In this document: in pieces, positions 45,299-57,255 of the stretch | Layout: each line of letters opens with the position of its first letter | Numbering within the stretch: position 1 is the stretch's first letter | From: Branchiostoma floridae | Taxonomy: Eukaryota; Chordata; Leptocardii; Amphioxiformes; Branchiostomatidae | Direction of reading: 5' to 3' | Length of the DNA: 64,000 bases | Assembly: GCF_000003815.2 (NCBI RefSeq) | Contig: NC_049985.1 | Span: forward strand, 4,678,234 to 4,742,233 | The notes under the pieces: model-generated | Told to the model about the DNA's origin: nothing | The model's database searches: none | The model's input: only the letters and a program-made list of their open reading frames with translations | Made by a program: the position numbers and the translations under genes

Positions 45299-47026
45299 GT
45301 GAGTGTTTAACGATTGCAGCTTCTTATATTGATATAGTTTACACCCTTACTGTTTTTTTTTTAATTCTACTATGATTTGGACTGAGTGTGTTCTGTTCCT
45401 CTGAGCAAAGAATAGCCCGGAAGTCGTGAATGTGTTTTCACAATATTTGGCCTACGGGTAGACGAAGGTCTTGACCAAAGGAATGTACCATATTCTATTG
45501 GGTCCATGATGCCCAAATAAACAACCAGTCACCACATTTACAACTTTTGGCGATCTTCGAGTCAAGGCGGTTCTTTTCCCTCAAACATTCGCCAAATAGC
45601 AATTGCACGTTGAATAACACGATTGCCCACCTGTTAACCATTCCTATCGCTTCTTGTAGAGGCCAACTCGTATGCAACATGTTAAGCACCCATGGGTCCC
45701 TGTCTGTTTTTATAGAGGCCAACTCGTACACAACGACAGCAAGACGTGAGAAGACGCGTAGGGAAGGACCACTTCTCACCATCCTCAAGTGCACCCTTAA
45801 GCAACATCATTAATGGCGGAATGCGCCGTCTACACAAGTAGGTACAGGGAATGCAGGTTCTTTTGGTAACTTTGACTATCTTATAAGGTATGCATCACTA
45901 ATAGTTAGATAATGATAACAGGCATTTTGTTATTTCTCTTCAGTTCCCCGGACCCGCAGAAAGCTGAAAACCCGACACGAGTTGACGAAGACAAGTTAGT
46001 GTCACCCATTTGCTTGTTTACTATTTCACAGGTTTGAAATGAAAATGACGGTAAGTTAACGTTCCTTGCATTGTAATTTGTTTAAAAAACTGGAGGGGTT
46101 GAACCAGGCCTTTCCGTTGAAGCAAATATGCCCAAAAAACACATGGAGGAGGACATTCAATGAGGACCTGAGGGGAGTCAACATCACATGGGGAATGGCA
46201 GAGCAGGCTGCGTCTGACAGAGGACGATGGAGACTACTTGCTGCCCAATGTTCCTCACGGCACAGGAGGACCTAAGTACTAAGTACTAACTAAGTAAATA
46301 TGCCCAAACAACACGAGAAGCTGCGGATGGATCTTCATAATATTTGGTATCTGGGTAGGTGTCGACAAAGACAAAATACAAGTTTGATTGTTGATCTCCG
46401 GATGGCCTGCTGTGCTGCAGCAGGACTTCCGGTTTTTATATTTCGTGCTCTGGACATGACCTTTCATGATAACTTTTGGGTTCATGCATATCTTTGGGCC
46501 CTCTAGCAGCTTTTAAGGAACAAAGGGGGGCTTTGATAATTTGAAAGGGAATAACTGAAAAAGAAGTTGACGGATCGTCATGATTTTTGTTAGGTCTTAA
46601 AAGTTTACATAATGATTGAAATTATTATATGAGAGTGAGTTATAAAAATTAGTACCTAATTCGCATAATTGATCAGTAGATTGTATAGATCCTACGTGTG
46701 CCATCATAGGAGTTTCAAACATGTGCAAGATGAAGCTGAGAAAGAGGGACATAGAGTGATATTGATATAATAATAGATATCTTATTTGCGTGATACATAA
46801 AGATATGGAAAGACCATAACGTTAAATGATTGGGATTCATACTATTTTGCTAAGTATTGGCAAAGTATTAGATTCTAGAATAGCATACATGCATTTAAAC
46901 AACTAATGTCTAAATTTTATCACATTTGATATCAATGGTTATTAAAACTTAACTTTGTGTTAAAAATAGAAACTATTTGGATTATGATTTTTTATAGTTT
47001 ATATTATGGCATCTTTTTTTTAACAG
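45299..47026 (+). other. Introns of the TPR gene
   Basis: They hold a short direct repeat (GAGGCCAACTCGTA at about 45659 and 45715) and, at 46330-46470, a copy of a dispersed repeat (GGTATCTGGGTAGG, GCAGCAGGACTTCCGG, TTTCGTGCTCTGGACATGAC) related to 6195-6225, 16640-16695 and, reversed, 52265-52300. No other gene seen. Confidence 0.4.
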
Positions 47027-48995
47027 TGTATACGAAGAACATCTACAAGATGGCTGTAGGGCCCTGCAGACTGGAGACCTGGACAAAGCAGAACAGAGTT
47101 TTGCAGCCGCGCTGAAGTCTGTTCATGTCAATGGTGAGTCTGAGGATGAACATAGTTCAAAGAACTTAACTACTTGTAAATGGTCCACGGTCCTTGGGTC
47201 TTGTCGACACACAAAACTATGTCTCCATTTGTATTATATTTCATAAATAAGGCGTTTCAAATACGACAATCAGAAATACTGATGACAAAGACCACTGTAG
47301 GGCTAATCAGCAAGGTTCAGTTATTAACTTAAGAATGTGCGAATAGAAATACAAAAAATATTATAGCATTCCATAGGTTTACTTCCCGAACCGAAGACGT
47401 AAATATAAAATTGTCATCTCTTAACAAATCAACTTATAGGTCAACACAAGAAGGAGGCAGAGCCCATGTACAAGTTGGGCGATGTCTATCTGAAGAGAGG
47501 AATCCAGTCAAAGGACGGGGGTGATTTCACCAAGGCTGCAGCACTCTGTAATGCAGCACTGGTAAGGTCAAGGAGAGAAGATATATGGGGAAACGACCCA
47601 GAAAATAAGTCAAGCATTTGTTGAGGAAGTCCTGGGGATAGATCATAAGGTACACAGTGATGATACAGAAAAACACAAATTGATGCTGAAGGCTGATCGG
47701 GACTATGTAGAAAACGAGATCAAAAGAATTGAACAAGAGGCAGATCCATATAGCCTTGATGACGAGGACCCAAAGATAAAAGAAGTGGAGAAAAAGAGAG
47801 TGGAATCAATCAAAGCATTGTGTCAGACACTTACTAAGCAGCGTAAAACGTTCATATCTGGTCTTGTAGATGAATGCATGGAGGTAATGGGCCCCCCTCC
47901 CTGTAAGTACGCCATGATAGGTTTGGGTTCACAAGCCACAGGATTGGTAACACCATACTCTGATCTGGAATTTGCCATTTTGGTAGAGGAGGAAACCGAG
48001 AATAATGTTAGCTACTTCCCAACCTCACCCATTATCTGCATCTCAAAGTGATAAATCTAGGAGAGACCATTCTACCGACCATGGGGATTAAGTCTCCTAA
48101 TGATTTCTACTCAAGAGTCCCGCTAGACAGCTGGTTTTATGACTCAGTAACACCGCGTGGTTTGGCGTTCGATGGAGCCATGCCACATGCATGCAAGACT
48201 CCACTTGGCAGGGGTAGAAACAGCACAGGAACAAGCGAACTCATCCGCACACCAAGAAATATGATGAACATTCTGACAAATGATCTTTCGTTCCATTTAA
48301 AGAAAGGCTACCATCTTGCGAGTATACTGGGAAATGTGTCACTTATCACAGGAGAACAGGGCTTAGTCAATGAGTACAGGTCTTTATGGACACAGCAACT
48401 TCGTGAAAATAGCGGTAAAATTCAGTTTGTAATGGCAATTACTGACCTGAGGGAAAATGCGTCTATGTTTCAAACCCAGGCTCTCACTGCCAGTCTGCTG
48501 AATGTCAAAAAAGAAATCTACCGATTTTCGAGCCTTGCGGTGTCTTTTTGGGCGCTACTTCATAACATACAACCGACCACGATCTGGGAGACTATTCAGG
48601 AGCTGAGATACAGAGAAGTCATCAGTAGTGAGAACGCACACCACTTGATGGTGCTGGTCAGCATCTCAGCAGAACTGAGGCTGTGGACATACATGAACAA
48701 TCGTGGTCAGGTCGAAAATATGTCAGCATTATCGTCAATGTCGATTGGTACGGGAAATGTGGAGAAATTAAAGCAGGTCTTCTATATCTCAAGTACAAAA
48801 CAGCTCATGAGATACTATTACACAGAAAGACCATTGAAGCGCTTTATTTCACAACTCACCGACAGTCATAAGCCTTTCGAAGAGCCACCAATTTTCTATG
48901 ACAACTCTTCAGAACTGAAGGCAGAGGTATATAAAAGACTGTGCGATTTTCACAATTTCAAGACATGCACGGAGCAAACACTACAAGACTATTTG

Positions 48996-51840
48996 TCCAA
49001 ACATGGTACAAACACCGCACATGGTGACGTTGCCGCCTCCCTGAACAACCTGGGTACCGCCTGTACGGACCTTGGAGATCATAGAAAGGCAGTAAACTAT
49101 TATGATCAGTCACTACAGATGAAGCGGAATGTTTATGGTGAATGCGCTACCAACACTCACATCGCTACCTCACTAAACAACTTGGGCAACGCCTGGAGTC
49201 ACCTTGGGGATCACAGAAAGGCCATCGGCTATTACGAACAGTCATTAGAGATGGAGCGAAGTATCTTTGGTGAGGGTACCGCGCATCCTGACATCGCTAG
49301 CTCACTTCACAACTTGGGTGGAGCCTGGAAAGACCTTGGAAATCACCGAAAAGCTGTCAGCTACTATGAACAGTCACTATAGATGAACCGAAGCATCTAC
49401 GGTCATAATACTATAAATCCTGACATCGCTGAATCACTTAACAACTTGGGTAACGCATGGAGAAACCTTGGGAATCACAAAAAGGCGCTCAACTATTATG
49501 AACAGGCACTACAGATGAAGCGGAGTATCTACGGTCAGGACACCGCACATCCAAGTATCGCCAGCTCACTTAACAACTTGGGCAACGCCTGGAGTGACCT
49601 TGGAGATTCACAAAGGGCGATCAGCTGTTATGTACAGGCACTACAGATGATTAGAAATGTCTATGGGGAGGGCAATATACATCCTGACATCGCTATCTCA
49701 CTAAACAACTTCAAGGAGTAACGCATGGTGCAACATTGGGGATCACAGAAAGGCAGTCGGCTATTATGAACAGGTACTACAGATAAACCGGAGTATGGTG
49801 AGGACAATGAACATTCTGATATCGCATGCTCACTTTACAACTTGGGTAATGCATTGGTGATCATATGCACTGCCTTGGTGATCACAGAAAGGCGGTCAGC
49901 TATCATGAACAGTCACTACGGATGAAGCGGTGTATCTATGGTGAGAACACTGCACATCCTGACATCGTCACCTCACTTTACAACTTGGGTGCCATTTGGT
50001 ATAACCTTGGAGATTACAAAGAGGCGATCAACTATTGTGAACAGGCACTGCAGATGAGCCGGAGTGTCTATGACAAAGACACTGCACATCCTGACATCGC
50101 CAGCTCACTTAACAATTTGGGTCACGCCTGGAGTAGCCTTGAGAATCACAGAAAGGCGTTAAGCTACTATGAACAGTTACTACGGATTAACCGAAGCATC
50201 CATGGTGAGGACACTGCACATTCTGACATCGCCAGATTACTTAACACATTGGGTTGGGCTTGGAGTAACCCTGGGTATTACAGAAAGGCGGTTAACTATT
50301 ATGAACAGTCACTACAAATGGAGCGGTGTACCTATAGCGAGGGCACTGCACATCCCCACATCGCCACCTCACTTAACAACTTGGGTGCCGCTTGGTATAA
50401 CTTTGGGGATGACAAAAAGGCGGTCAGCTATTTTGAACAGGCATTGCACATGCGAGAGAGTATCTACGGTGAAGGCACCGCACATCGTGACATCGCCAGT
50501 CCGCTTAACAACTTGGGTGACGCCTGGAGTAGCCTTGGGGATCACAGGAAGGCAGTCAGCTATTATGAACAGGCACTACAAATGCAAAGGAGTATCTATG
50601 GTAAAAACACTGCACATCTTGATATCGCCCGCACACTTCACAACTTGGGTACAGCCTGGAGAAGACTGGGGGACCACAGAAAGGCAGTCAGCTATCATGA
50701 ACAGGCACTTAATATGAAACAGACTATCTGTGGTGAGCACACTGCTCATTCAGATATTGCAGGTTCACTAAATGACTTGGGTGTTACCTGGAGTGACCAT
50801 TGGGATCACAGAAATGCGATCAGCTATCATGAGCAGTCACTGCAAATACAGAGGAGTATCTATGGTAAAGACACTGCACATCTTGGCGTCGTAAGCTCAC
50901 TTACCAACTTGGGTAGCACCTGGAGTAAACTCAGAGATCACGTAAAGGCGATCAGCTATCACAAACAGGCAGTACAGATGATGCAGACTATCTATGTTGA
51001 GGATAGTAGACACCCCCATATTGCCAGCTCACTTAATAACTTGGGTCTTACGTATAGCGAACTTGGTGATCACAAAAACGCGGCCAGCTATTACGAACAG
51101 GCACTAAAAATGAAGAGGACTGTGTATGGTAAGGGCACTGCACACCCTGACATTGTCATCTCACTTAACAATTTGGGTAGCGCCTTGAGTAAGCTTGGGG
51201 ATCACAGAAAGGCGGTCAAACATTTTGAACAGTCACTGCAGATAACACGGAGTATCTATGGCGAGGACACTGCGCATCGTGAGATCGCCGGCTCGCTTAA
51301 GAACTTGGGTAACGCCTGGAGTAACCTTGGGGATCACAGGAAAGCGATAAGTTATCAGGAACAGGCACTACAGATGTTGCTGAATATCTATGGTGAAGGC
51401 ACCGCGCATCCTGATATTGCCGGCTCACTTGACAACTTGGGAAGCATCTGGAGAAACCTTGGGGATCACAGAAAGGCGGTAATCTATCATGAAAGGGCAC
51501 TACAGATGAAGCTTAGTATCTATGGAGAGAACAACAATGCACAACCTGACATTTCCAGCTCACCAGCTCTTGGGCATTAAATAAAGGTGGTCAGGTATCA
51601 TGAATGCATCACAGATGAAGCGATATACTTGTGACGATGATGATGATAACACCGTGCACCTTGATATTGCCACTTTACTTAACTTCTCACGGCCTGGAGT
51701 AACCTTGGGGATCACAGAAAAGCTGTCACCTAGCATGAACAACCACTACATGTGAATCGGACTATGTATGGTGAGGATACTGCACATCTTTGTATCGGAG
51801 GCATATTTATCAACTTGGGCAACGCCTAAAGCAACCTTGG
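48996..51840 (+). repeat. Tandem 126-bp TPR repeat array
   Basis: About 22 copies of a 126-bp unit encode 42-residue TPRs without introns. DNA-level words such as AACAACTTGGGTAACGCCTG, CTTGGGGATCACAGAAAGGC and GAACAGGCACTACAGATGAA recur from unit to unit. A second frame is also open for 182 codons at 50169-50717, a by-product of the repeat. Confidence 0.9.
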
Positions 51841-53219
51841 CGGCATATAATGTTTCTCATCTAACGATATAACGCTACATCTCTTTCTCATTTACAAATG
51901 TCCCATGTGTGAGAGTTCTTTCATGGAATGCGAGACATTGATTAAATTCCCCCATTCATTTTGTAAATGTACATTATACTTATGTTTTTCATTTAGTTAT
52001 GAACAGCATCATTTATGTTATCTACATAATAACAATCCTGACGATTCATCGACATCCTCTTAAGTTATTCTCTTCCAAAGTCTGAAACAAAGAAGGTCCC
52101 TGTAGCTGGGAGACCCAAACGCACAACACGTACTCTCTATCTCAAGAACTACCTACCACTCAAAAACTAAATGCAAACATTCCCATACCATGTCCAGAAC
52201 CTACCTACCTACCTAGTCCCTTGACCTCCTGGTCGTTGGGGGGACAAGGTAGACAAGAAGATGGAGAGTTGTCCAGAACACGAAATATCAAAACCTGAAT
52301 TTCTGTCGCATTACCTTGGTCGGAAGCCCTCCTAGGAGACGGAAACTCCAAACAACAAACCTGCATCTGCTGGGCCCGTCCTACACGTGGCACGTAGTTC
52401 TAATCCCTGTGAGACTTGGTGCGCCAGTAGACCCCTCCTTTACCTTAAAAAGCTTAGTGCAGACCAGGCAGTCGGGTCACCTGACCCACGACGGCAAGTG
52501 ACATCTGCCTACCATTGCCTCCTGAGACAGATGGATACCAACCTTGAAAAGCCGCTTGGGGGCCATTGTAGAACTTGACCTTCGTTTTTTTAAACCCTTC
52601 CTTAATTGCCTGCTTACTGTGGTCGAGCTTCTACCCACTTACCAAATATCATTAACACCCATCCAAGGCCTCTCGAGTTATGGTGGAAACAAACAGTCAC
52701 ATATAAGCAAATGTCATCCAAAAAAGATAGTAGAGTCGATTCCGAGTCACCGAGAGGGTTTTGAAATAATATTTGTAATAAGTTTGAACTATTCTAAGCA
52801 AAAGAATATTTCAGTCACTGAAGTTCTAAATTGTTCAAACAATTGAAAATGAAAGTTTGAACATGTTTGAACCTATCTATATATGTTGGAAACATTGGGA
52901 AAAAATGACTAAGACATTAACATAATTTATGCATGGTGTTGTTCATCATTGACAATCGTACACATGTCGCAATTATAAAATTCCCATTATTAATCATAAA
53001 GTGGTTTTGCAATTTTTACATAAATTATGCAAATAAGTTCCTCATTACCATATTTAGTATCTGCTTATATTCCACCTATCATAATTAACATGTGTTACAT
53101 TTATCAGAAGTCCAGTTATTGAAAACAGTGGAATTATACAATTTCCTCATTAATTATGCAAATTAAGTCCTCATTTGCATAACATGTATATCATTATGAA
53201 CATCTTTGCCTAAGGTACC
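51841..53219. other. Spacer, repeat-derived in part
   Basis: Contains a reversed copy (52215-52330) of the repeat noted at 46330-46470 (TCCAGAACACGAAATATC). Otherwise AT-rich with no supported gene. Confidence 0.4.
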
Positions 53220-53940
53220 CGCATGCCTAATATGATGACAATCCGTTAATCCTTTCTGCAGTTATCCTCTTTGGAATGTCTTGACAAAAATGCCCCTGCA
53301 GTTCCTAAATTGAATGTTAGGGGGCTGAAACTTGCTCCACTTTGTCATGACACTAAAAGCTATCTACCACCCAAATTTCAAGACCATATAACTTCCAAGA
53401 CAAGAGATACATAGAAAAAACTGCTATGATTGAATGTTGTCATTAATTATGCAAATTTGCTCCTATTTTGCATAATTAGTATTTCATCTTGTACAACATT
53501 GCCCAAGGTACCTACATACCAAAAATCATGAAAATCCGTTGTTCCCTTCTTGAGTTATCCTCGTCAGAAGTTTTTGACAAAAATGCCCCTGCTATCCCAA
53601 AACTAGACGCTAGGGGGCCCAAACTTATGTCACTTCTTCCTGAGCACAAGAGCTATCTAATACTCAAAAATCGTGACCATAGTATGTTCAGAACACCAAG
53701 ATAGCAAAACCGGAAGTTGCGCTGCAGTACCAAGGGGAGCCGCTAGGGGGCCCAAAATCTAATCATTTCCAGCTTTCATCACACCCTACCAACACACCAA
53801 GTATCAAACCAATCCGCTTAGCCGTTCTTGAGTTATCTTGTTTACACACAGACAGACAGACAGACAGACACACAGACACACAGACAAACGCGGGGTAAAA
53901 TATAACCTCCATGAAATTTCATGGAGGTAATTAATGGTAC
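53220..53940 (+). repeat. Tandem pair of 293-bp units with microsatellite end
   Basis: GACAAAAATGCCCCTG occurs at 53281 and 53574, and the units share ATCCGTT, GAGTTATCCTC, TAGGGGGC and AAGAGCTATCTA-type words. The right end has (CAGA)n at about 53845 and closes with CCTCCATGAAATTTCATGG, the end of the family seen at 11806. Probably a composite mobile repeat. Confidence 0.7.
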
Positions 53941-54516
53941 AAATATCTCTTTATTTAGAACAAGTTAGAAACATCTATGTGTTTTGTTATGTTGGAACAT
54001 GTGATCATATGTTCCAACAATTTGCGTCATTTTTTTCCTCCATAAAAACTTTTATTACCCCAATAAACAAAGCTGCTCAGATGGGCCTTTTGTTTGGGTC
54101 TTTTTAGATTTTCTTAGTAGACACTAGTGGCTCTTTTGTGAATAGCTGTCAGACAGACACAGTTTCTTGTACTTGGCAGGGATGTGTGAATTGCCCTCTT
54201 CCCAGCCCACTGACCCAGTTTCATCATTTTGTTTCACTGTTCGAAACGATATGATCACATGTGATCACAAATGATGAATCTATGTTGGAACAGTTTAGAA
54301 ACTAACAGAAATAATGGATTTGATGTTAGAAATGTTTCTGACATGTATGAACACTATAGAAGATATTTAGAACATCACACAGATGTTCTAAACAGTTCTA
54401 AACAGTTACTTATCACATCTAGAATGTTATAAAGATTTTCAAAATGTTGGAACAAAAGTCAAGAAAGACCCTTTTGGTAATGTGGAATCGACTCTAACGT
54501 ACTAAAGGTGCCAAAG

Positions 54517-54705
54517 TATAAAGTACTTCTGGGTGAAGTCGTAATTGCGATTGACCTTCAAATGTGGCTTCGCAGGTTCATTGGGTAAACGTTCACGATT
54601 CAGTGGTTGACCTTTGACTGTCGGTCAGACAACATCTGCAAACAGCCGTGATTTTGGCAGAGCAGCACCGCGATCTTGCATATCTCCAATTTTGTCGCAC
54701 AGGTG
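54517..54705 (+). promoter_or_regulatory. Exon-like non-coding block with donor, copy 1
   Basis: Starts TAAAGTACTTCTGGG and ends GTCGCACAG|GTGGGAA. It aligns along its length with 55999-56210. The conserved GT after CGCACAG suggests that it was a 5' non-coding exon. No start codon is conserved. Confidence 0.45.
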
Positions 54706-54744
54706 GGAATATATTTACTGCTAATGCTAATTTACTGCCTACCC

Positions 54745-55150
54745 AGTAAACTACCTCATGGCGTAGCCTCCATAGAGAGCCTGCTATGGAGGCTACTCAT
54801 GGCGTAACACGCCAAGTTTGTACTGAAGAGCACAAGCTGCATGTCCGGACAGATTTAAGTGATCCTCTCACATCGGGAAGGACGCTCCTCTTTTCGATAA
54901 GCGCGGTTGGTTCAAGGCTTTTAAGTGCTTGAGGTGTTGGTCTTTTCGAACACGATACCTCGATGTAGGCTCGTTCTCATTGAAATGTGCAAAATGCTAT
55001 CGTCTACCTTTGCGACTTGATATGAAGCAAATTACAGACAATAAAACTGCGTTTCCACAACACCTGTAATGTTTAAAAAATGCACTACAACATTCGTATT
55101 GCTTAATGGCTTAGAAGAAATTATAGCCACACGTGGGATTCTAGCCCATG
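54745..55150 (+). repeat. Dispersed GATAAG repeat with flanking segmental copy
   Basis: Contains the family words GTACTGAAGAGCACAAGCTG, GGACAGATTTAAGTGAT and TTTTCGATAAGCGCGG. The part from about 55010 (GACTTGATATGAAGCAAATT) to 55148 aligns with 58929-59090. Related partial copies: 58034-58115, 58680-58980, 60868-61020. Confidence 0.65.
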
Positions 55151-55713
55151 ATAAATGGCTGTCGCCTGAGGAGACACGTGGAATTCAAATGGTAGCTAAA
55201 GATGACAATCAGTTCTTAGAATAATTGTTTGGCCAGTGAAGCCAGCTACCCAGGACCTCTGAAAGATCACGTCACATCGCTGCCGTTACATGATCTTGGA
55301 GGCTGTGTAAGGTGGTTTATGACTGCCACCAAATACGGTAACAATTGAGAAATTCAACTCGTGGCCTCAATCATGATGTTTCTGACCTAGGGAGAAGAGA
55401 TGCTGTTACAATGTAACCCGTAACCTTGGAATGGCCTTCAGGTCACACGTTGAAATTACCTCAAGATCTTGTAACGTGGTGATTACCAGCACGAGTAAGA
55501 CGGCGGCCAATGATATATTAGACATATCAAAGACTAGAGATGCTCGTTTTGTGACGCTTCACACTTTTTATGGCTTTTACTACAAAGGATTGTTGACTGC
55601 CATTTGTAGCACATTTGCTTGACAAAATATTGTTCAAATTTTGGTATCGTATCAGTCTAACTATAACAGTGAGGTTAAAGCGCCATCTACTGACCAGTCT
55701 AATGCATTGGTAG

Positions 55714-55790
55714 GGACCTTTTTGTCTAGCGGTTATGGCGTTGGGTTTCTTGAGATGGTGGGCCCGGGTTCGAATCCCGGGAGGCAGGAG
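55714..55790 (+). ncRNA. tRNA-like sequence (tRNA-Glu type), probably a pseudogene or SINE head
   Basis: TTGTCTAGCGGTTATGGCG resembles the tRNA-Glu D arm with A box, and CCCGGGTTCGAATCCCGGG is a perfect T arm with B box. The acceptor stem fails: the 3' side GGAGGCAGGAG has no matching 5' strand. It could still be transcribed by Pol III. Confidence 0.5.
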
Positions 55791-55998
55791 ACTCTTTCTA
55801 CGCACCTCTTGTGTTTCAGTGATTCAACATCTCAGACACCGGTACCCCAGTCCCGTAGGAAAATAAAGGAAATATCACGGTGAATAAATTCCACCGAAAA
55901 CAACAGAAGGCAATCTGCTGATATGAATAACTGATATCGGCTAGTTTAGAGCCAGTCAAGCATATTTTCTCTTGGCTTTCAGCTACTTGCAAGCACAG

Positions 55999-56210
55999 TA
56001 AAGTACTTCTGGGCGAAGTCGTAATTGCGATTGACCTTTAAATGTGGCTTCTCAGGTTTATTTGGTAAACGTTTACGATCCAATGGTTGACCTTTGACTA
56101 GGTGCAGTGACGAGACAGGTAAACCGGTCAGACAACATCTGCAAACAGTCGTGATTTTGGCGCATCAGCACCGCGAGCTTGGAGATTTCCAATTCTGTCG
56201 CACAGGTGAG
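55999..56210 (+). promoter_or_regulatory. Exon-like non-coding block with donor, copy 2
   Basis: TAAAGTACTTCTGGGCGAAG through GTCGCACAG|GTGAGAAG. Compared with copy 1 it has a short insertion (AGGTGCAGTGACGAGACAGG) but keeps the donor and improves it to consensus GTGAGA. It may be an alternative first exon for a downstream gene; the first coding exon downstream is at 63295. Confidence 0.45.
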
Positions 56211-56754
56211 AAGATATTTACTGTACAGATTCTAGGTGAAGGAATCATGCTGTCTTCTTTGCTGTGAACAGGATTTCAGAAACTACATAGAAAGTTGTCA
56301 CACGTATATATCATTTTGAAGCATGCCTTGATGTCCCTTGGTTAGGTGTAAAACAAACAAAAAAGTATTCTACATTTATTGACAGACAGACATAAATTCT
56401 TCTAGTTTTGAAAATCGTGATACATTCGAAAGTAATTAAAATCTTATCCTCGGAGTAGTGTACATTGTATTTAGGGGAAATGCATGTACGCGTCAATACA
56501 TGTGCCTCGAAATACGTGAGCGAACTTGAGCCGAGTTAAGCTGTTGGCCGAGTTCGCAAAAGTACGTCGAAGCTGGCTGACCAACATAAACGTGTAGCGT
56601 GAAGCTAAGAACAATCCGTCAATCAAGTTGAATGTTTTGCGTTGGTCTTGACATGCTTGTGATAAGGCATGATTTATATCCACAGACAGACATATTTTTA
56701 TACTTCACCGTCTGACTAGGTCGGCTAGACTAGGTGTGTCCCTTCCAGTCAATG

Positions 56755-57060
56755 ACTATAATGGTTTCAAAATTCTTGCCCGAGGGCTAATTGAAGTTAG
56801 CATGAAATGGGACAAACAGACAAGTCGTGTAGAACAGTATAGAATATGTCTACCCCAGTCTAAAAGCTAGCTCTAAACTGTAACTTGTTGGGTTCGACTT
56901 CTTTCCTGAAGCAGGGAAAGACGAATGTGTGGATCAATGTACAGATTCTATGGGAAGGAATGATGTCGTCTTCTGTCGCTGTGAACAGTTTTCGCAATTC
57001 AGCTCCTGGCTGCGAAGAGAGAGTAGTCGGCCCACCCAATAACCCAATAACCAATTAATA
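56755..57060 (+). repeat. Dispersed 'TTCTTGCCCG' repeat, copy 2
   Basis: AAATTCTTGCCCGAGGGCTA, TAGCATGAAATGGGACAAAC and GTTGGGTTCGACTTCTTTCC match the copy at 26760-26960. It ends in short CCAATAA iterations near 57035-57075. Confidence 0.55.
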
Positions 57061-57164
57061 ACCAATAACCAATAATTCTTTAGAAGTCAGAGGAGCAAAC
57101 TGGAACTATAATGAGATGGATTCTAGGTCTTTGGGAAGGTCCTACGCATGGATATAACGATAGT

Positions 57165-57255
57165 TCACCTTTATCCGCGTGGTAACCTATATCCGTTGTT
57201 TTTAAAAATAACAGAGTATTTAGGGATATCACCCACAAGGACAGTGGTTTCACAT
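57165..57255 (+). mobile_element. MITE, 'CCTTTATC...TATCCGTT' family, copy 3 (half)
   Basis: Contains TTCACCTTTATCCGCGTGGT, AACCTATATCCGTTGTTTTT, GTATTTAGGGATATCA and GACAGTGGTTTCACATTCCA. Only the left arm is present; the right arm is missing. Confidence 0.7.

Larger units (their letters stand above)
44600..51840 (+). pseudogene. TPR-array protein with GlnD/DUF294-type nucleotidyltransferase domain, broken
   Basis: Exons 44600-45298, 45960-45994, 47027-47133 and 47440 to about 51840 join in frame. The N-terminal part carries two related TPR-like helical modules (GDVYLKRGTETRD, GDVYLKRGIQSKD). Then comes a nucleotidyltransferase core with the GS...DxE signature ([20 protein letters not shown]), a helical middle ([35 protein letters not shown]) and about 22 kinesin-light-chain-type TPR units of 42 residues (consensus [32 protein letters not shown]). 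Lesions: +1 in the G run at 47587-47590, -1 near 48019, CAG to TAG at 49380, +4 near 49710, -4 near 49796, +11 near 49855, then decay after 51560. The first three exons and 49865-51580 stay open, so inactivation looks recent, or some lesions are assembly errors. Role of the family is unknown; TPRs suggest a scaffold. Confidence 0.88.

Noticed and set aside
50169-50717. 182-codon alternative frame in the TPR region
   Set aside because: A frame-shifted reading of the 126-bp TPR repeats, kept open by periodicity.
55714-55790. Functional tRNA-Glu gene
   Set aside because: The acceptor stem does not pair, although the D and T arms are good.
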